NCBI GenBank assembly: GCA_024276495.1
Contig: JAJRXC010000081.1
Coordinates: forward strand, 41,790 to 105,789
Length of the DNA stretch: 64,000 bases
Direction: 5' to 3'
Source of the DNA: Actinomycetes bacterium
GTDB taxonomy: Bacteria > Actinomycetota > Acidimicrobiia > Acidimicrobiales > Aldehydirespiratoraceae
Position numbers and translations under genes: made by a program. The notes under the pieces are model-generated. The model was not told the DNA's origin, did no database searches, and saw only the letters and a list, made by a program, of their open reading frames with translations. This document shows, piece after piece, positions 29,461 to 39,403 of the stretch (positions within the stretch are counted from its first letter, which is position 1; every line of letters starts with the position of its first letter).

Positions 29461-31023
29461 ATGATCCTCTCGGCTGTCGATGTGCTCGTGTGTGTCGGCG
29501 TAGTCGCGGTCGTGCTGGGTGCACAGCTCGTGGCGACGATCGACGATCCGCCGGGGGGCGCCGACGAGGGCTACCTCTGGTACGGCGTGCTCGCGGTTGC
29601 CCGCGCAGAGGTGCCCCTGCGCGACTTCCGCAGCTACGAACCGGGCCGGTACTGGGTCTCCCTGCCGTTCCTGGTGCTCGGCCGGGGACTGCCGTCGATT
29701 CGGGTCGCGGCGACGGCGATGCTCGCAGCGGGGACGCTTGCCGTCGCCTTGGCGCTGCGGGGGACCGGTCGGGGGTGGCCGGTCGTGGTCGTGGCCGTTC
29801 TGATCGTCGCCGCCTGGTCCCCGATCTTCCAGAAACGCCACGATCAAGCCGTGCTGCTGCTCGCGGCCGCGGCGCTGGTGTGGGTCATGGCCGATCCGGC
29901 CCCCGCATCGTTCGTCGCCGCGGGGGCCGCAGTCGGACTGGCCCTCGTCTTCGGCCTGAACCTGGGGCTCTACGCGGGAGCCGCCACGGGACTGGCGCAA
30001 CTCATCGTGGCGCGGCGGGTCGGGGTCGACCTCCTCCCCGCATCGGGCCGGGTCCTGTTCGGCGCGTTCGTCGCGGGATCACCGCTGCTGGTGATGACCC
30101 TCGCCGTTCGGGGCTTCGGACGGGCGCTGGTGCAGCGGCGCGTCGTCGACACGACCCGCCGGGGCGCGACGAATCTCGCCCTGCCCGTCCCCGTGCCGTG
30201 GCGGCCCCCGCCCCGCCAGGTCCGCATGGTCGTCGGTCGGTTCGGGGCCCGGCTCGCCCCACTCCTGTTCGTCGTGGTCCCGACCGCCGCGGCGGTCGTC
30301 GTCGCCGTGGCCCTGTTCGGACCGGACGACTGGGCCGGTGCGCATCCGGTCCTGGTCGGGAGCGCGGCCCTCACGCTTCCGGCGTGGCATCACGTCACGA
30401 GCCGGGCCGACATCGAACACCTGTCGAACGTGATCGCGGTGCCGCTCATCGGGTTCGTCGCCTTCGCGGACGCCGGCGTGGTCCCGCTCGTCGTGGCGAT
30501 CGTGGCCGTCGCCGTGGCCACCGGTGCGGTGTCGATGCCCCGTCATCCGTGGGTGAAGCGCCGGCGGGAGCCCGCTGCCTACGTGCGGCGTTCGATTCGG
30601 GGCCGTCGGGCGCTGTGGTTCCGCACGGTCGACGCCGTCCTGGTCGACGCCGCGGTCGGTCTCCGCGACGAGATCGCGGACGACCGCCCCTGGCTGGCCG
30701 TTCCCATGACCCTGTGGCTGTTGCCCTTTCTCGGGTTGCGCTCGGCGGTCTACGACAGCTTCTGCGTGTATCCCGCGTCGCCCGACGCGCAGGAGCGGAT
30801 GATCGGGGAGATCGACGCGACCGCCGCGCCGGTCGCCGTCGTCGGACTCTCCGCGCTCGATGGCCGCGAGGATCTGCGGTTTCCGGCCACGCACCCCCGG
30901 GTGTGGGCCCACCTCTGCGACCTCTACGACCCCGTGGTGCCCGATCGGTCGCTTCCGGGCTCGGTTCGGATCCTTCGCCGGCGCGGCACCGTCGGTCAGG
31001 CCGCGGATCCCGCGATCACCTGA
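29461..31023 (+). CDS. Polytopic membrane protein, possible GT-C-type glycosyltransferase
   Basis: Many TM segments; DEGYLWYGVLAVARAEVPLRDFRSYEPGRYW resembles the first luminal loop of GT-C enzymes. Confidence 0.6.
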   Translation: MILSAVDVLVCVGVVAVVLGAQLVATIDDPPGGADEGYLWYGVLAVARAEVPLRDFRSYEPGRYWVSLPFLVLGRGLPSIRVAATAMLAAGTLAVALALRGTGRGWPVVVVAVLIVAAWSPIFQKRHDQAVLLLAAAALVWVMADPAPASFVAAGAAVGLALVFGLNLGLYAGAATGLAQLIVARRVGVDLLPASGRVLFGAFVAGSPLLVMTLAVRGFGRALVQRRVVDTTRRGATNLALPVPVPWRPPPRQVRMVVGRFGARLAPLLFVVVPTAAAVVVAVALFGPDDWAGAHPVLVGSAALTLPAWHHVTSRADIEHLSNVIAVPLIGFVAFADAGVVPLVVAIVAVAVATGAVSMPRHPWVKRRREPAAYVRRSIRGRRALWFRTVDAVLVDAAVGLRDEIADDRPWLAVPMTLWLLPFLGLRSAVYDSFCVYPASPDAQERMIGEIDATAAPVAVVGLSALDGREDLRFPATHPRVWAHLCDLYDPVVPDRSLPGSVRILRRRGTVGQAADPAIT

Positions 31024-31739
31024 AACGACGACAACGGCCCGGGCAGGCGGAGCCGATCGAGGCCGTCCTCGATCCGAGCGCCGCCCCGGTTGGCGATCAC
31101 CGGCGGGAACAGGCCCGTCCAGCGGTGGCGGATCGAGTCGAATCCGGCGGCCGCCATCGCGTCGATCAGCGCGCCCCGCCGCATGGCGAACACCCCCTTG
31201 TCGGAGCGCCAGCTCATCTTGGGAGTCATCGTGATCTGGATCGGGAAGAGCGGGCTGTAGGCGTTGGGTTCGAGAAAGCAGGCGACACCGCCCGGGCGCA
31301 GGCACCGTCGCACGCCACGGAACCCGGCCGCGAGATCCGGCAGGTGATGCAGCACGAAGAACCCGACGACGGCGTCGAAGCCTCCGTGGAGCTCCTCGGG
31401 TGGATCGAGGACGTCGCCGTGGTGGAGGTCCATCGGTGCACCGTCGAGATGGGTCCGGAGCGCGTCGAGGAGATCCGGCGAGAGGTCCAGCCCGCCCACG
31501 TCGTACCCGCGGTCGAGCAGTCGCAGGGAGAACTTCCCCAGTCCGCAGCCGACATCGAGGATCCGTTGGCCGGGCACCAGCCCCGCGGCCGCGACGACGC
31601 GGTCGAGGTGGCGTTCGACATAGGCGCCGCGGGAGGGAACCATTCGTGGGTTGCGGAGCGTCGCGACGTCGAAATGGGCTCGCTGCCGATCATTGTGTCG
31701 GCGGTGGGGAACGGACTCGTCACCGGATCCGATGCTCAT
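30996..31739 (-). CDS. Class I SAM-dependent methyltransferase
   Basis: GQRILDVGCGLGKFSLRLLDRGYDVGGLDLSPDLLDALR; DAVVGFFVLHHLPD. Confidence 0.88.
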   Translation of the reverse strand: MSIGSGDESVPHRRHNDRQRAHFDVATLRNPRMVPSRGAYVERHLDRVVAAAGLVPGQRILDVGCGLGKFSLRLLDRGYDVGGLDLSPDLLDALRTHLDGAPMDLHHGDVLDPPEELHGGFDAVVGFFVLHHLPDLAAGFRGVRRCLRPGGVACFLEPNAYSPLFPIQITMTPKMSWRSDKGVFAMRRGALIDAMAAAGFDSIRHRWTGLFPPVIANRGGARIEDGLDRLRLPGPLSSFQVIAGSAA

Positions 31740-32413
31740 CGTCGCCGAGACTCCCGAATCGCACCGAACGCACCGACGGCGAGACGGACGCGGGTGCGGC
31801 TGGTGGTCGCGCTGCGTCCGATCGGCCGGGCCCGCCGCACGACCGGCAGCGACATCGTCGGACGTCGGGTCGCGGCGATGTCGGCCAGCAGATAGGGACG
31901 TCGAGAGTCGCGGGCGAGGATCGCGTCGACGAGGGCGCGGGTCATCACGACATAGGCGCCGGCATCTCGAGGGGTGCCGGTCAACCGGTGGAGCATCCAC
32001 TTGAACGTGCGGCCCGTGGCGAGCCGACCCCGGCCTTCGTAGGCCCCCCGGCGTCCGGCGAAGACGGCATCGCAGCTCGATCTCCGCAACGCGGCCAGCA
32101 GCGAGGGGATCGCCTCGGGCGGGTCCTGGAGATCGCCGTCGAGCACGACCACCTCGGCGCCGGATGTGGCCCGCAATCCGGTGCGGATCGCCTGGTGCTG
32201 GCCGCGGTTGGTGCGGTGGCGCAGGGCGGTCACCCGGTCATCGGCGGCGGCCAGCGCGACGACGGCATCGCCCGACCCCTGATCGCAGGCGTCGTCGACA
32301 TAGACGAACCGGACGGCCGTCTCCGCGTCCAGGGCGGCCGAGAGACGTTGGTGCAGCTCCCGCGCGGTCGTCGCCGTGCGATACATCGGCACGACGACGC
32401 AGACGCCGGTCAT
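31736..32413 (-). CDS. Family 2 glycosyltransferase
   Basis: VVVPMYRTATTARELHQRLSAAL, VYVDDACDQGSGD, VVVLDGDLQDPPEAI. Confidence 0.9.
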   Translation of the reverse strand: MTGVCVVVPMYRTATTARELHQRLSAALDAETAVRFVYVDDACDQGSGDAVVALAAADDRVTALRHRTNRGQHQAIRTGLRATSGAEVVVLDGDLQDPPEAIPSLLAALRRSSCDAVFAGRRGAYEGRGRLATGRTFKWMLHRLTGTPRDAGAYVVMTRALVDAILARDSRRPYLLADIAATRRPTMSLPVVRRARPIGRSATTSRTRVRLAVGAFGAIRESRRR

Positions 32414-33321
32414 GGTCGGGTCACGGGTTGTTCGAGCCCGGCGACGATCCGGGCCAGGCCGTCGCGAAGCGACCGCGGGGCGCGCCCGAGCAGCTCGGAC
32501 GCTGCGCGGGAATCGCCGAGCCATGTCGCCCGATCGTGGGAGCGGGCCGGGAACGCACCGATCCGGCGATCGACCGGCCGGCCGGTGACCGCTTCGACGA
32601 GATCGACGACGGCCTCGTTCGTGGTGCACACCCCGGTCGCGATGTCGATCGGTTCGGCGGCGACGAGGCGCCGCGAGATCGCTGCGGTGATCGCCTCGGT
32701 CACGTCGTCGACATGGACGAGATCGTGCCCGAGTCCCGCCTTCGTCAGCGGGAGCGGCGATCCGGTCGTCGCGGCCCGGATGGCCCGGGGAACGAGCCGC
32801 CCGGCCGGTTCGTTGCCGCCGTAGACGTGGAAGAGGCGCAGCGTGCAGCCGTCGAGCCTCCCGGTGCGGACCATGTCGGCGAGTCGGCGCGACGCTTCGA
32901 GCTTGGTGATGCCGAGGGGCGTCGCCGGGCGGCACTCGACATGGGCGCCCAGGGCCTCGTCGTGGGGCCCGTACTCGAACGAGGAGCCGGCGTGGACGAC
33001 ATGGGCGCCGATCTCCGCCGCCGCCTCGATCAGGCTGGTGAAGCCGGCGACGTTGACCCGGCGGGCCGCGTCGAGGTCGTCACCTCGAACCACCGCGAGA
33101 TCGATGATCGTGTGCGGCGTGTGGCCGATGACGAGCTCGCGTACCTCGGCGGGCGTCCCGAGGTCGCGTTCGGTGACGGTGACGCGATCGTCGAACAGGT
33201 GTGGCGGCACGGGGCTCCCCGGCCGGACGGTGGCGATCACGTCGTGATCCGCGGCGGTGAGCAGAGGGAGAAGCGACGAGGCGATGAAGCCGCCGCTCCC
33301 GGTCACCAGAACTCGACTCAT
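32410..33321 (-). CDS. NAD-dependent epimerase/dehydratase (extended SDR)
   Basis: VLVTGSGGFIASSLLPLL Rossmann motif; HAGSSFEYG; LRLFHVYGGNEPAGRLVPRAIRAA. Confidence 0.9.
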   Translation of the reverse strand: MSRVLVTGSGGFIASSLLPLLTAADHDVIATVRPGSPVPPHLFDDRVTVTERDLGTPAEVRELVIGHTPHTIIDLAVVRGDDLDAARRVNVAGFTSLIEAAAEIGAHVVHAGSSFEYGPHDEALGAHVECRPATPLGITKLEASRRLADMVRTGRLDGCTLRLFHVYGGNEPAGRLVPRAIRAATTGSPLPLTKAGLGHDLVHVDDVTEAITAAISRRLVAAEPIDIATGVCTTNEAVVDLVEAVTGRPVDRRIGAFPARSHDRATWLGDSRAASELLGRAPRSLRDGLARIVAGLEQPVTRP

Positions 33322-34115
33322 GCCGGCACCCCGATCAGTTCGGGCGCGAGGGCCGCGATCGCCCGGTGGGCGGCGCGGCGATCCCGTTCGATCTCGTCCG
33401 CCGTGCGACCGGCGGCGCCGGCGAGCCCGTGTCTGATGGCGTCGCAGATCTCGGCGGCCGTTCGGTGCTCGAGCGCGTGGAAGAACGACCGGCGCAGGAA
33501 GGTGTAGTCGCACCCGATCCGCGCGAGCTCGTTGATCAGGTGGCGACAGGGGAGCGGGTCACCGAGGTCGGGATGGGTGAGCCCGGCCACGCCGAACGGT
33601 GTCGAGGCGAACCGGCCGGCCAGCGTGTCGATGGTGCCGTCCACGAACGGGTCGAAGCGGTGGCGGCCCCGCCGGTCGATCCACAAGTCGTTGAGCCCGA
33701 CATAGACCCGCGAGAGCGGCAGCGTGGCGAGCTCGGCGGCCTGGTCGACCGCGTCCGTGGTCTCCACCATGATCCCGACGCCCGCGCTCGTGCCCACCTG
33801 GGCCATCACCTCGGTCACCTCCTCGGGCCGGCGGACCATCGGGATCAGGATCTCGTCGACCCCGGCCTCGAGCACGGCGTCGACCTGGGCGCGGCGGTGC
33901 GGGCCGTGGCCGTCGATGCGACACACCAGGGGAAGGTCGGTGGTGGCGCGGACCCGGCGGACGTCGTCGATGCCGTTCACGGAGATGTCGGTGTCGACGC
34001 CTCGTTGGCGGGCCGGCTTCCCGCGGCGTTCGAGGTCGACGACGACGGCGTCGAGGCCGAGGGTCGCCGCGGGCGCGACGAGATCGTCGCGGGCGAAGAC
34101 GAAGAGCCGGGTCAT
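33318..34115 (-). CDS. HpcH/HpaI aldolase/citrate lyase family protein
   Basis: LDAVVVDLERRGK, DEILIPMVRRPEEV, VGIMVETTDAVDQAAELATLPLSRVYVGLNDL. Confidence 0.82.
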   Translation of the reverse strand: MTRLFVFARDDLVAPAATLGLDAVVVDLERRGKPARQRGVDTDISVNGIDDVRRVRATTDLPLVCRIDGHGPHRRAQVDAVLEAGVDEILIPMVRRPEEVTEVMAQVGTSAGVGIMVETTDAVDQAAELATLPLSRVYVGLNDLWIDRRGRHRFDPFVDGTIDTLAGRFASTPFGVAGLTHPDLGDPLPCRHLINELARIGCDYTFLRRSFFHALEHRTAAEICDAIRHGLAGAAGRTADEIERDRRAAHRAIAALAPELIGVPA

Positions 34116-34843
34116 CGGGATGGCACGGCCACGGCGATGAGCGAGGATCCGACGGGGAGTCGCAGACCCCGTTCGGCCAGGGAGGCCTCGGCGCCCGTGA
34201 CCGCCGACAGGACCCGGTTGACGACTCGACCGGGATGGTCCTCCATGTCACGGGTCGCGGTGGAGCGACGCCCGGCGATGCGACTGGCGGCGAGGAGAGG
34301 GAGCAGGACTCCATGGAACGCGGTGCAGCGCTCGACCGTGAAACCGGTCGCCTCGAGCACGGTCCGGACGCCGGCGCGGGTGTAGCGCCGGAGATGCCCG
34401 GCCTCGTCGTCTCGGGCGCTCCACAGGCGGGGGCCGGCGGGAACGGTCATGACCAGATGCCCCTCGGGCCGCAGGACCCGGCGGACCTCGACGAGGCCGG
34501 CCGTGTCGTCGACGTGTTCGAGCACGTCGAGGGCCAGCACGACATCGGCCGAGGCGTCGCGGATCGGAAGATCGAGGATCGTTCCCTGCGCGAAGGCCGG
34601 GGCGTCCTTCCTGTCGTTCATGTGGGCGCCGAGCGGGTCGATCCCGATGCGGGTGTCGGTACGGGGGAGTCCGCTCAGCACGGCTCCCGTCCCGCACCCG
34701 ACATCGACGACGACGGCGGGGTCGGGGCGCGGGAGTCGACGAAGGGCGTCGTGGACGATGCGGCGGCGGGCGGTGAACCAGAAGTGTGTCGGCTCGATCT
34801 CGGCGATCCGGTCGAGACGCTCGATGGTCATCCCCCCGCTCAT
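34112..34843 (-). CDS. Class I SAM-dependent methyltransferase
   Basis: [65 protein letters not shown]. Confidence 0.9.
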   Translation of the reverse strand: MSGGMTIERLDRIAEIEPTHFWFTARRRIVHDALRRLPRPDPAVVVDVGCGTGAVLSGLPRTDTRIGIDPLGAHMNDRKDAPAFAQGTILDLPIRDASADVVLALDVLEHVDDTAGLVEVRRVLRPEGHLVMTVPAGPRLWSARDDEAGHLRRYTRAGVRTVLEATGFTVERCTAFHGVLLPLLAASRIAGRRSTATRDMEDHPGRVVNRVLSAVTGAEASLAERGLRLPVGSSLIAVAVPSR

Positions 34844-34908
34844 CGGGCGACACCCTACTTCCACCATCCGGATCTTCTTCGGTGATCTTCTTTCCGAGGA
34901 TGCTTGAT

Positions 34909-34922
34909 CGAACAGCTGTTCG
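34909..34922. promoter_or_regulatory. SOS box (LexA operator) upstream of recA
   Basis: CGAACAGCTGTTCG perfect palindrome containing GAACNNNNGTTC. Confidence 0.85.
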
Positions 34923-35055
34923 CAATTACGTTCGTGTCATTCGTTCCGGCCTCGGATGGGTGTCACACCCCCTTCGTAGGTTCGAGCCCACGACACACCA
35001 TCCAAACACACCCCCTCAATCAGTAGCGCCACGGGCGCAGACGTCAGGAGACAAA

Positions 35056-36111
35056 GTGGAGCGAGACAAGGCACTCGACATGGCCCTCGGGCAGATCGAG
35101 AAGCAGTTCGGGAAGGGCTCGGTCATGAAGATGGGCGAGAAGAGCACGATGGGCATCGAATCGATTCCCACCGGTGCCCTGGCGTTGGACCTCGCCCTCG
35201 GGATCGGCGGTCTGCCTCGTGGCCGGGTCACCGAGATCTACGGCCCGGAATCGTCGGGCAAGAGCACTCTCGCCACCCATGTCGTGGCCGAGGCCCAGCG
35301 CAACGGCGGCATCTGCGCCTACATCGATGCCGAGCACGCGATGGATCCGGTCTACGCCCGGGCGATCGGTGTCGATGTCGACGAGCTGTTGATCTCCCAG
35401 CCCGACACCGGCGAGCAGGCGCTCGAGATCACCGACATGTTGATTCGCTCCGGCGCGCTCGACGTGATCGTGATCGACTCCGTGGCCGCGCTCACCCCTC
35501 GGGCCGAGATCGAAGGCGACATGGGCGATCACCATGTCGGTCTCCAGGCCCGGTTGATGTCGCAGGCCCTGCGCAAGCTCACCAGCAACCTCAACAAGTC
35601 CAACACCGTCTGCATCTTCATCAACCAGCTGCGGGAGAAGATCGGGGTGATGTTCGGTTCGCCCGAGACCACCCCGGGTGGCCGGGCGCTCAAGTTCTAC
35701 TCGTCGTGCCGGCTCGACATCCGCCGTATCGAATCGATCAAGGACGGTGTGGAGGTCGTGGGCAACCGCACCCGGGTCAAGGTCGTGAAGAACAAGTGCG
35801 CGCCGCCGTTCAAACAGGCCGAGTTCGACATCATGTACGGCGTCGGGATCTCCCGCGAGGGGTCGGTCCTCGACCTCTCCGTCGAGGAGGGCATCGTCAA
35901 GAAGTCGGGGGCCTGGTACACCTACGACGGCGAACAGCTCGGGCAGGGCCGCGAGAACGCCAAGAAGTTCCTCCAGGAGAACCCCGAGGTCATGGTCGAG
36001 ATCTCCGACCGGGTCTGGAAGGCCGTGATGCCCGACGAGGAAGAGATCGACCTCACCGACGCCGAGGAGTTCTCCGACGCCGACGATCTTCCGATCGCCC
36101 TCGACGACTGA
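35056..36111 (+). CDS. recA: Recombinase A
   Basis: [36 protein letters not shown] start with upstream AGGAG. Confidence 0.98.
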   Translation: MERDKALDMALGQIEKQFGKGSVMKMGEKSTMGIESIPTGALALDLALGIGGLPRGRVTEIYGPESSGKSTLATHVVAEAQRNGGICAYIDAEHAMDPVYARAIGVDVDELLISQPDTGEQALEITDMLIRSGALDVIVIDSVAALTPRAEIEGDMGDHHVGLQARLMSQALRKLTSNLNKSNTVCIFINQLREKIGVMFGSPETTPGGRALKFYSSCRLDIRRIESIKDGVEVVGNRTRVKVVKNKCAPPFKQAEFDIMYGVGISREGSVLDLSVEEGIVKKSGAWYTYDGEQLGQGRENAKKFLQENPEVMVEISDRVWKAVMPDEEEIDLTDAEEFSDADDLPIALDD

Positions 36112-36127
36112 CATCCCCCCGTCAGGT

Positions 36128-36168
36128 CGACGAGTGGGTCGCCCCTCGGGCGACCCACTCGTCGTTTT
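36128..36168 (+). terminator. Rho-independent terminator after recA
   Basis: CGACGAGTGGGTCGCCC/GGGCGACCCACTCGTCG perfect 17-bp stem, 3-nt loop, then TTTT. Confidence 0.93.
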
Positions 36169-36204
36169 CGAGCGCGGGCAGGGCCGCACGGTACCCTTCG
36201 TGTC

Positions 36205-37662
36205 GTGGGAAAGTCGTACGTGATCCGCACCTACGGGTGCCAGATGAACGAACACGATTCCGAACGGATCTCCGGACTTCTCGAGGCCGACGGGATGTCT
36301 CGGGTCGACGACGTCGCCGACGCCGACGTCGTCGTGCTCAACACCTGCTGCATCCGTGAGAACGCCGACAACAAGCTCTACGGCGCGCTCGGCCACCTCA
36401 AGACCCTCAAGGACGCCAACCCCGGCCTCCAGATCGCGGTCGCGGGCTGCCTCGCCCAAAAGGACAGGGACCTGATCACCGAGCGGGCCCGACACGTCGA
36501 TGTCGTCTTCGGCACGCACAACGTGCATCGCGCGGTGGAGCTGCTCGACCACGCCGCCCAGAACGGTCCGATCGTCGAGATTCTCGAAGCCGCCGTTCGT
36601 GACGACGCCGACACGTTCCCATCGGCCCTGCCGACCCGTCGGGAGGTCGATCACTCGGCCTGGGTCACGATCCAGATCGGATGCGACAACACGTGCGCGT
36701 TTTGCATCGTTCCCTCGGTCCGGGGGCCGGAGATCAGCCGCCCGTTCGGCGATCTCGTCGCCGAGATCGAGGCACTCGCCGCCGACGGAGTGAGTGAGAT
36801 CACCCTTCTCGGACAGAACGTCAACAGCTACGGCCGAGACCTCACGCTCACCCGCCGGGCGGCTCCGCCGGAAGCCGACGACCGGCACTGGTGCGGGCCG
36901 GGATGGGTCGCCGACCGGAGGGCCCGGCCCTTGTTCGCCGATCTCCTCCGGGCCGCCGGCGCGGTCGAAGGAATCCACCAGGTCCGGTTCACCAGCCCCC
37001 ACCCGAAGGACATGCGCAGCGACGTGTTCGAGGCCATGGCGGCCACGCCGGAAGCATGCGAGCACCTTCACTTTCCGCTCCAGTCGGGCAGCGACACGGT
37101 TCTCGCCGCGATGCACCGCGGCTACACCGGCGACCGGTATCTGGAGAAGCTCCGGGAGGCCCGGGCCACGATCCCCGGCCTGTCGGTGACCACCGACATC
37201 ATCGTCGGTTTCCCCGGCGAGACCGACGACGACTTCGAACGGACCCTCGAGGTGGCGGCCGAGGCCCGCTTCGACGCGGCGTTCACCTTCATCTTCTCAC
37301 CGCGCCCCGGCACCGAGGCGGCGGCGATGACCGACCGGTTCGTCGACCACGATGTCGCGGTCGACCGCTACGAACGGTTGCGGGTCGTGATCGAACGGTC
37401 GAGTCGAGCCGCCAACGAGCGTCGAGTCGGTGAGATCGAAGAGGTCACCGTGGAAGGGCCGTCGAAGAAGAACCCCCGCGTGCTCACCGGCCGGACCCGA
37501 CGCAACACGCTCGTGCACTTCCCGGCTCCGTCGCCGATCCGGGCCGGCACCTACGTTCGAGTCGAGATCACCGACGCCCGGGTGAACCATCTCCTCGGCT
37601 CGTTCATCGAGGTGACCCGTGCGGCCCGCCACCGGACCCGCATTCCCGTCACCGCGGGCTGA
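36205..37662 (+). CDS. miaB: tRNA-2-methylthio-N6-dimethylallyladenosine synthase
   Basis: RTYGCQMNEHDSERISGLLE, IQIGCDNTCAFCIVPSVRGPEISRP, C-terminal TRAM. Confidence 0.96.
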   Translation: MGKSYVIRTYGCQMNEHDSERISGLLEADGMSRVDDVADADVVVLNTCCIRENADNKLYGALGHLKTLKDANPGLQIAVAGCLAQKDRDLITERARHVDVVFGTHNVHRAVELLDHAAQNGPIVEILEAAVRDDADTFPSALPTRREVDHSAWVTIQIGCDNTCAFCIVPSVRGPEISRPFGDLVAEIEALAADGVSEITLLGQNVNSYGRDLTLTRRAAPPEADDRHWCGPGWVADRRARPLFADLLRAAGAVEGIHQVRFTSPHPKDMRSDVFEAMAATPEACEHLHFPLQSGSDTVLAAMHRGYTGDRYLEKLREARATIPGLSVTTDIIVGFPGETDDDFERTLEVAAEARFDAAFTFIFSPRPGTEAAAMTDRFVDHDVAVDRYERLRVVIERSSRAANERRVGEIEEVTVEGPSKKNPRVLTGRTRRNTLVHFPAPSPIRAGTYVRVEITDARVNHLLGSFIEVTRAARHRTRIPVTAG

Positions 37663-37663
37663 G

Positions 37664-38461
37664 ATGGCGCCCGAACACCCGCCGGCGTTCGGGCCGGGGA
37701 TTCGGGAGGTCCTCGGTGAGGACGAGCTCGTGGAGGTCGGCGACGACGACGGTGTGACGTTGCTTCGCCCGACGATGGCCGGTCGGGCCCTGCTGGTGTT
37801 GCACCAGACCGGCCCGCAGACCGCGCCCGTGCTCGACGAGGCCGACCGGGTCGGTTGGTTGGCGGGTCGGATTCCGGGCCCCGCGCTGGTCGCGACGGGC
37901 CGCGCCGATGGAGGCGCCGAGACGCTGGTGATTCGCCTGGACCGCGACGCCACCCCGGCGACGCTCGGGCATCCGATGGGAGCCGAGGCGCTCGTCGAGG
38001 CACTCGCCGGCGCACTCCGGGCGTTGCACTCGATGGAGATCGACGTGTGTCCGTTCGTCGCCGACGAGGAACAGCTGCGAAGGCGGGTTGCCGATCGACT
38101 CGCACACGGAGAGCTCGTTCCCGCCACCGATGGTCCGTACGAGGGCCGGACGCCGACCGACCTGATCACGATCTTCGACGAGTTGATCGCCGAGCTCGGC
38201 CCGACCGACGACCCTGTGTTCATCCACGGCGGACTTCGGGCCGAGCGGGTGTGGTTCGAGCCGACCGGCTCGGTGATCTTCACCGGGTGGCGCCACGGCG
38301 GGGTGGGCGACCGGCATCTCGATCTGGCCGCGGCGGCGGCGCTGGTGACCGATGTCCACGGGCCGGCGCTCGTTGCGCCGCTCATCGATTCCTACGGGTT
38401 CGACGACGTCGATCTCCGTCGTCTCGACGCCCACCAGCTGCTGGCCCACCTGCTGAGATGA
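37664..38461 (+). CDS. Aminoglycoside phosphotransferase-fold protein with degenerate catalytic motifs
   Basis: DDPVFIHGGLRAERVWFEPTGSVIFTGWRHGGVGDRHLDLAAAAAL aligns with the APH HGDxxxxN and DxG(D/E) regions. Confidence 0.7.
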   Translation: MAPEHPPAFGPGIREVLGEDELVEVGDDDGVTLLRPTMAGRALLVLHQTGPQTAPVLDEADRVGWLAGRIPGPALVATGRADGGAETLVIRLDRDATPATLGHPMGAEALVEALAGALRALHSMEIDVCPFVADEEQLRRRVADRLAHGELVPATDGPYEGRTPTDLITIFDELIAELGPTDDPVFIHGGLRAERVWFEPTGSVIFTGWRHGGVGDRHLDLAAAAALVTDVHGPALVAPLIDSYGFDDVDLRRLDAHQLLAHLLR

Positions 38462-39381
38462 GCGCCGTCCGTCGCGCCCGGCCGCTCGTGATCCTCGGAC
38501 CCACCGCGTCGGGCAAGTCCGAACTGGCCCTCGCCGTGGCGGAGTTGATCGATGGCGTCGAGCTCGTGTCGATCGATTCGATGCAGGTGTATCGCGGCAT
38601 GGACATCGGCACGGCAACACCCTCGGCCCGTGAGCGACAGCGGGTACCGCATCACCTGATCGATCTCGTCGAACCGACCGAGCCGTTCGCGGTCGGAGAG
38701 TTCCAACGACTCGCCCGTCTCGCGATCGACGACATCCGGTCCCGCGACGGGATACCGGTCCTGGTGGGGGGAACCGGCCTCTACCTACGGGCGGTGATCG
38801 ACGATCTCGACATTCCCGACCGTTTCCCCGCGGTCCGGGCAGAACTCGAGAAGGAGGCCGACTCGACGGTGCTGTACGAACGACTCGTCGAGCTCGACGG
38901 GGTCGCGGCGTCGCGGATCGAGCCGACCAACCGGCGCCGTGTCATTCGGGCGCTCGAGGTGACCATCGGGAGCGGTCGCCGGTTCTCGTCGTTCGGGCCG
39001 GGGTTGGAGACGTATCCTCCGACCCCGTTCGTGCAGATCGCCCTGCGGTGGCCGCGCGCGACGCTCGACGAACGGATCCGTCGCCGCTACCGGGCGCAGC
39101 TGGAGGCGGGCTTCCTCGATGAGGTGCGGGCGCTCGCCGAAGGCGGCCTGAGCACGACGGCCGCCCACGCGCTCGGCTATCGGGAGCTGCTGGCTCATCT
39201 CGACGGGGAGTGCACCCTTGACGACGCGATCGAACGGGCCGTCGTCCGGACCCGTCGTTTCGCCCGTCGGCAGGTTCGCTGGTTTCGCCGCGATCCCCGT
39301 ATCCGGTGGATCGACATGCCGGCGTCGGCCGAGAAGCTCGTCGAGACCTGGGACGCGGTTCTGACAAAGGCCGGGGAATGA
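38458..39381 (+). CDS. miaA: tRNA dimethylallyltransferase
   Basis: ILGPTASGKSELALAVAE, SIDSMQVYRGMDIGTATPS, PHHLIDLVEP. Confidence 0.97.
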   Translation: MSAVRRARPLVILGPTASGKSELALAVAELIDGVELVSIDSMQVYRGMDIGTATPSARERQRVPHHLIDLVEPTEPFAVGEFQRLARLAIDDIRSRDGIPVLVGGTGLYLRAVIDDLDIPDRFPAVRAELEKEADSTVLYERLVELDGVAASRIEPTNRRRVIRALEVTIGSGRRFSSFGPGLETYPPTPFVQIALRWPRATLDERIRRRYRAQLEAGFLDEVRALAEGGLSTTAAHALGYRELLAHLDGECTLDDAIERAVVRTRRFARRQVRWFRRDPRIRWIDMPASAEKLVETWDAVLTKAGE

Positions 39382-39403
39382 CCGCCCCGACCTGCGACAA
39401 TGG

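Noticed and set aside
34954-35003. Possible tRNA gene from GGTTCGAGCCC and paired ends
   Set aside because: Only 50 nt, T-stem does not pair, no D or anticodon arm; kept only as a leader hairpin.
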